A DNA stretch of 64,000 nucleotides from Candidatus Marispirochaeta associata (GTDB lineage Bacteria > Spirochaetota > Spirochaetia > JC444 > Marispirochaetaceae). Location: positions 310,001-374,000 of the forward strand of contig JWTM01000532.1 of the NCBI GenBank assembly GCA_001749745.1, in the 5' to 3' direction. Position numbers and translations under genes: made by a program. Shown piece by piece: positions 62,759-64,000 of this stretch (positions within the stretch are counted from its first letter, which is position 1; the number at the start of each line of letters is the position of its first letter). The notes beneath the pieces were generated by a model. The model worked only from the letters and a program-made list of their open reading frames with translations, ran no database searches and was not told the DNA's origin.

Positions 62759-63724
62759 TTATAACAATTGAGATGGATCAAGATAGGAACAGAAAAGAGT
62801 TAATAGCTCAATGAAAGCTGTATTATCTGCAATTCTAAAATATGTACCATCAGATAGCCGTATTTGTATTACCACATCCTCGGTGCACAAATCATCCACA
62901 TAGGCATTCGGAAGCTCTGTTCTATATGATAGACCAGAACCAAATGAAGCATTATCTTTCACATTCTCAAGCACAGCATAACCAGTTTCTTGGGAATCAG
63001 GAAGGAATGGGGCAGGATAATCATTATCCAAACGATAGAGCCAACGACCATTTGCAGTGTCTATAGCCAGGAACTCAATCCCACGCCTCAACGCCTTAGA
63101 ATCCTTTAGTTCTAGGAAAAACCGGCCTTCACCATTTGGAATGGTTAGATAGAAGACGACATCTTGATTAAGCTGCCATTCAAGCGTAACAGTACCTTGG
63201 TCTTCATAGATACCATAACCATCACTCCCATGTTTGTATTGGTTCTCCTGCAGTGCAAACGCCTCGGGGTAAGTCTCAACTATCTCTTGTAGCCCTACAA
63301 GATCGAAAATAGCAGTGATCGGAGAGTCACGATAGGGAAATGTGCGTACCACCAACTGATTAGTTTGTGTAAGCTTTTTAAGAAAACTATTAGTCGTACC
63401 CGAATAGAAGAGAGCAGTGCTGTCCACCGAGGGTAGCCATCTTTGTCGTATTGCTTCCTCTTTATCGAACCGTACAATAATCTCATCATTATCGCCGAGA
63501 TAATCATCAAAGGAGATGAATACTTCATTCTGGTTCTTATGGCTACGTATAATTAGAAAAGCAGGATCTGCATCATCGATAGATAAGTTGATAGCAGAGA
63601 TCTTTTTGCTATCATCGATTGGATCGATGTCGATGGTAACATCCCAGTTGCCAAATGTCTCACCACAAAGAATAGATAGGAAACAGACTTTAAGTACTAA
63701 AACGATCAGCTTTTTCATGCTCAC
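62759..63724 (-). CDS. Exported VasI-like protein
   Basis: 321 residues with a signal peptide (about 1-25). The next 150 residues match the VasI/TagO-type pattern: DNDEIIVRFD, TNSFLKKLTQTNQLVVRTFPY and ITAIFDLVGLQEIV. The second half is beta-rich with no known domain. VasI-type domains were named in type VI secretion clusters, but no such genes are seen here, so the role is open. It lies upstream of the nuclease-like gene on the same strand and may share its transcript. Confidence 0.72.
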   Translation of the reverse strand: MSMKKLIVLVLKVCFLSILCGETFGNWDVTIDIDPIDDSKKISAINLSIDDADPAFLIIRSHKNQNEVFISFDDYLGDNDEIIVRFDKEEAIRQRWLPSVDSTALFYSGTTNSFLKKLTQTNQLVVRTFPYRDSPITAIFDLVGLQEIVETYPEAFALQENQYKHGSDGYGIYEDQGTVTLEWQLNQDVVFYLTIPNGEGRFFLELKDSKALRRGIEFLAIDTANGRWLYRLDNDYPAPFLPDSQETGYAVLENVKDNASFGSGLSYRTELPNAYVDDLCTEDVVIQIRLSDGTYFRIADNTAFIELLTLFCSYLDPSQLL

Positions 63725-63858
63725 AATCCACCATTCAACTTTTCGCCAAAAATCTAAAATTCGAACAATTGATAAATTCAGCTTCCGTTTATTATTCTAA
63801 CGGGAAAATATGCAAAATGCAAAAATCTTTTCATTTTTTTCGCTAATGCAACATAATG

Positions 63859-64000
63859 CTACGAGTCTGTCACAATCTGATATCTCATGTAGACACCAAC
63901 ACCGTAGATTTCCTTTGTCCGATCGGTAATAAGGGGCTTTCCAATCGCGAATCCATAGACACGGTTCAGATTGAAGCCAGCCTCCACTAACGTCTTCCTT
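63859..64000 (-). CDS. 3' end of a gene running off the window
   Basis: The last 46 codons before a TAG stop at 63861-63859 are open on the minus strand and read to the window edge. Residues such as VEAGFNLNRVYGFAIGKP and the end YMRYQIVTDS alternate like beta-strands with a terminal aromatic, suggesting an outer-membrane or beta-rich exported protein. The 134 bp between it and the VasI-like gene hold no other gene. Confidence 0.6.
   Translation of the reverse strand, partial: RKTLVEAGFNLNRVYGFAIGKPLITDRTKEIYGVGVYMRYQIVTDS

Overview
The window reads as a stretch of a free-living spirochaete chromosome (Spirochaetaceae-like). The evidence is a FlaB-type periplasmic flagellin behind a flagellar sigma-28 promoter, a single-domain PUR protein of the Borrelia BpuR type, two adjacent EF-G paralogues, a short SMC, an FlhB C-terminal-domain homologue and many exported proteins of unknown function. 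Bases 1 to about 54,100 are GC-rich and tightly packed, with frequent 1-20 bp overlaps between neighbouring genes. From about 55,490 to the end the sequence is visibly AT-rich with different codon use.

Layout. (1) 1-5,605: an operon for eukaryotic-like phospho-signalling: PPP-type phosphatase, Ser/Thr kinase with a TM anchor, multi-pass membrane protein with an FHA domain, and an exported VWA protein with a C-terminal FHA domain. (2) 5,606-9,122, minus strand: tRNA-Asn with a decayed tandem copy, a radical-SAM AmrS-type enzyme, a hypothetical, a receiver-like/PilZ protein and a secreted protein. (3) 9,161-18,317: mfd, a GAF-containing ptsP, trmB, citrate synthase and a UroD-fold methyltransferase behind a long leader. 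(4) 18,423-22,686, minus strand: two EF-G genes. (5) 22,779-30,041: tRNA-Val, a GAF-GGDEF diguanylate cyclase, pdxST, a YggS-type PLP protein, rluD, an MBL-fold protein and a pentapeptide protein. (6) 30,155-42,543: PUR protein, rnhB, smc, then ffh-rpsP-khpA-rimM-trmD-rplS followed by YlqG/FliK-like, FhlB, HD-GYP, YraN and two small proteins. (7) 42,569-54,008: HEAT-repeat protein, lipoprotein, coaD, rpmF-acpP-rnc, cca, flaB, thiamine pyrophosphokinase, HIT, SPFH-like, HAD and methionine aminopeptidase. (8) 54,026-64,000: a tRNA-Thr gene carrying an integrated element.

The element at tRNA-Thr is the most interesting part. After an 18-bp repeat of the tRNA 3' portion come a tyrosine recombinase and a translationally coupled DprA-like/ComF-like phosphoribosyltransferase pair. 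Next is a complete type II restriction-modification system with a controller protein and a near-canonical C-box. It is followed by a small coiled protein, an orphan sensor kinase with a degenerate ATPase domain, a stand-alone PD-(D/E)xK nuclease-like protein, a VasI-like exported protein and a partial gene at the edge. It reads as a defence-type genomic island whose distal end lies outside the window. The DprA-PRTase pair is the best candidate for a poorly described system.

All calls come from reading motifs, frames and repeats by eye. No database search was possible.
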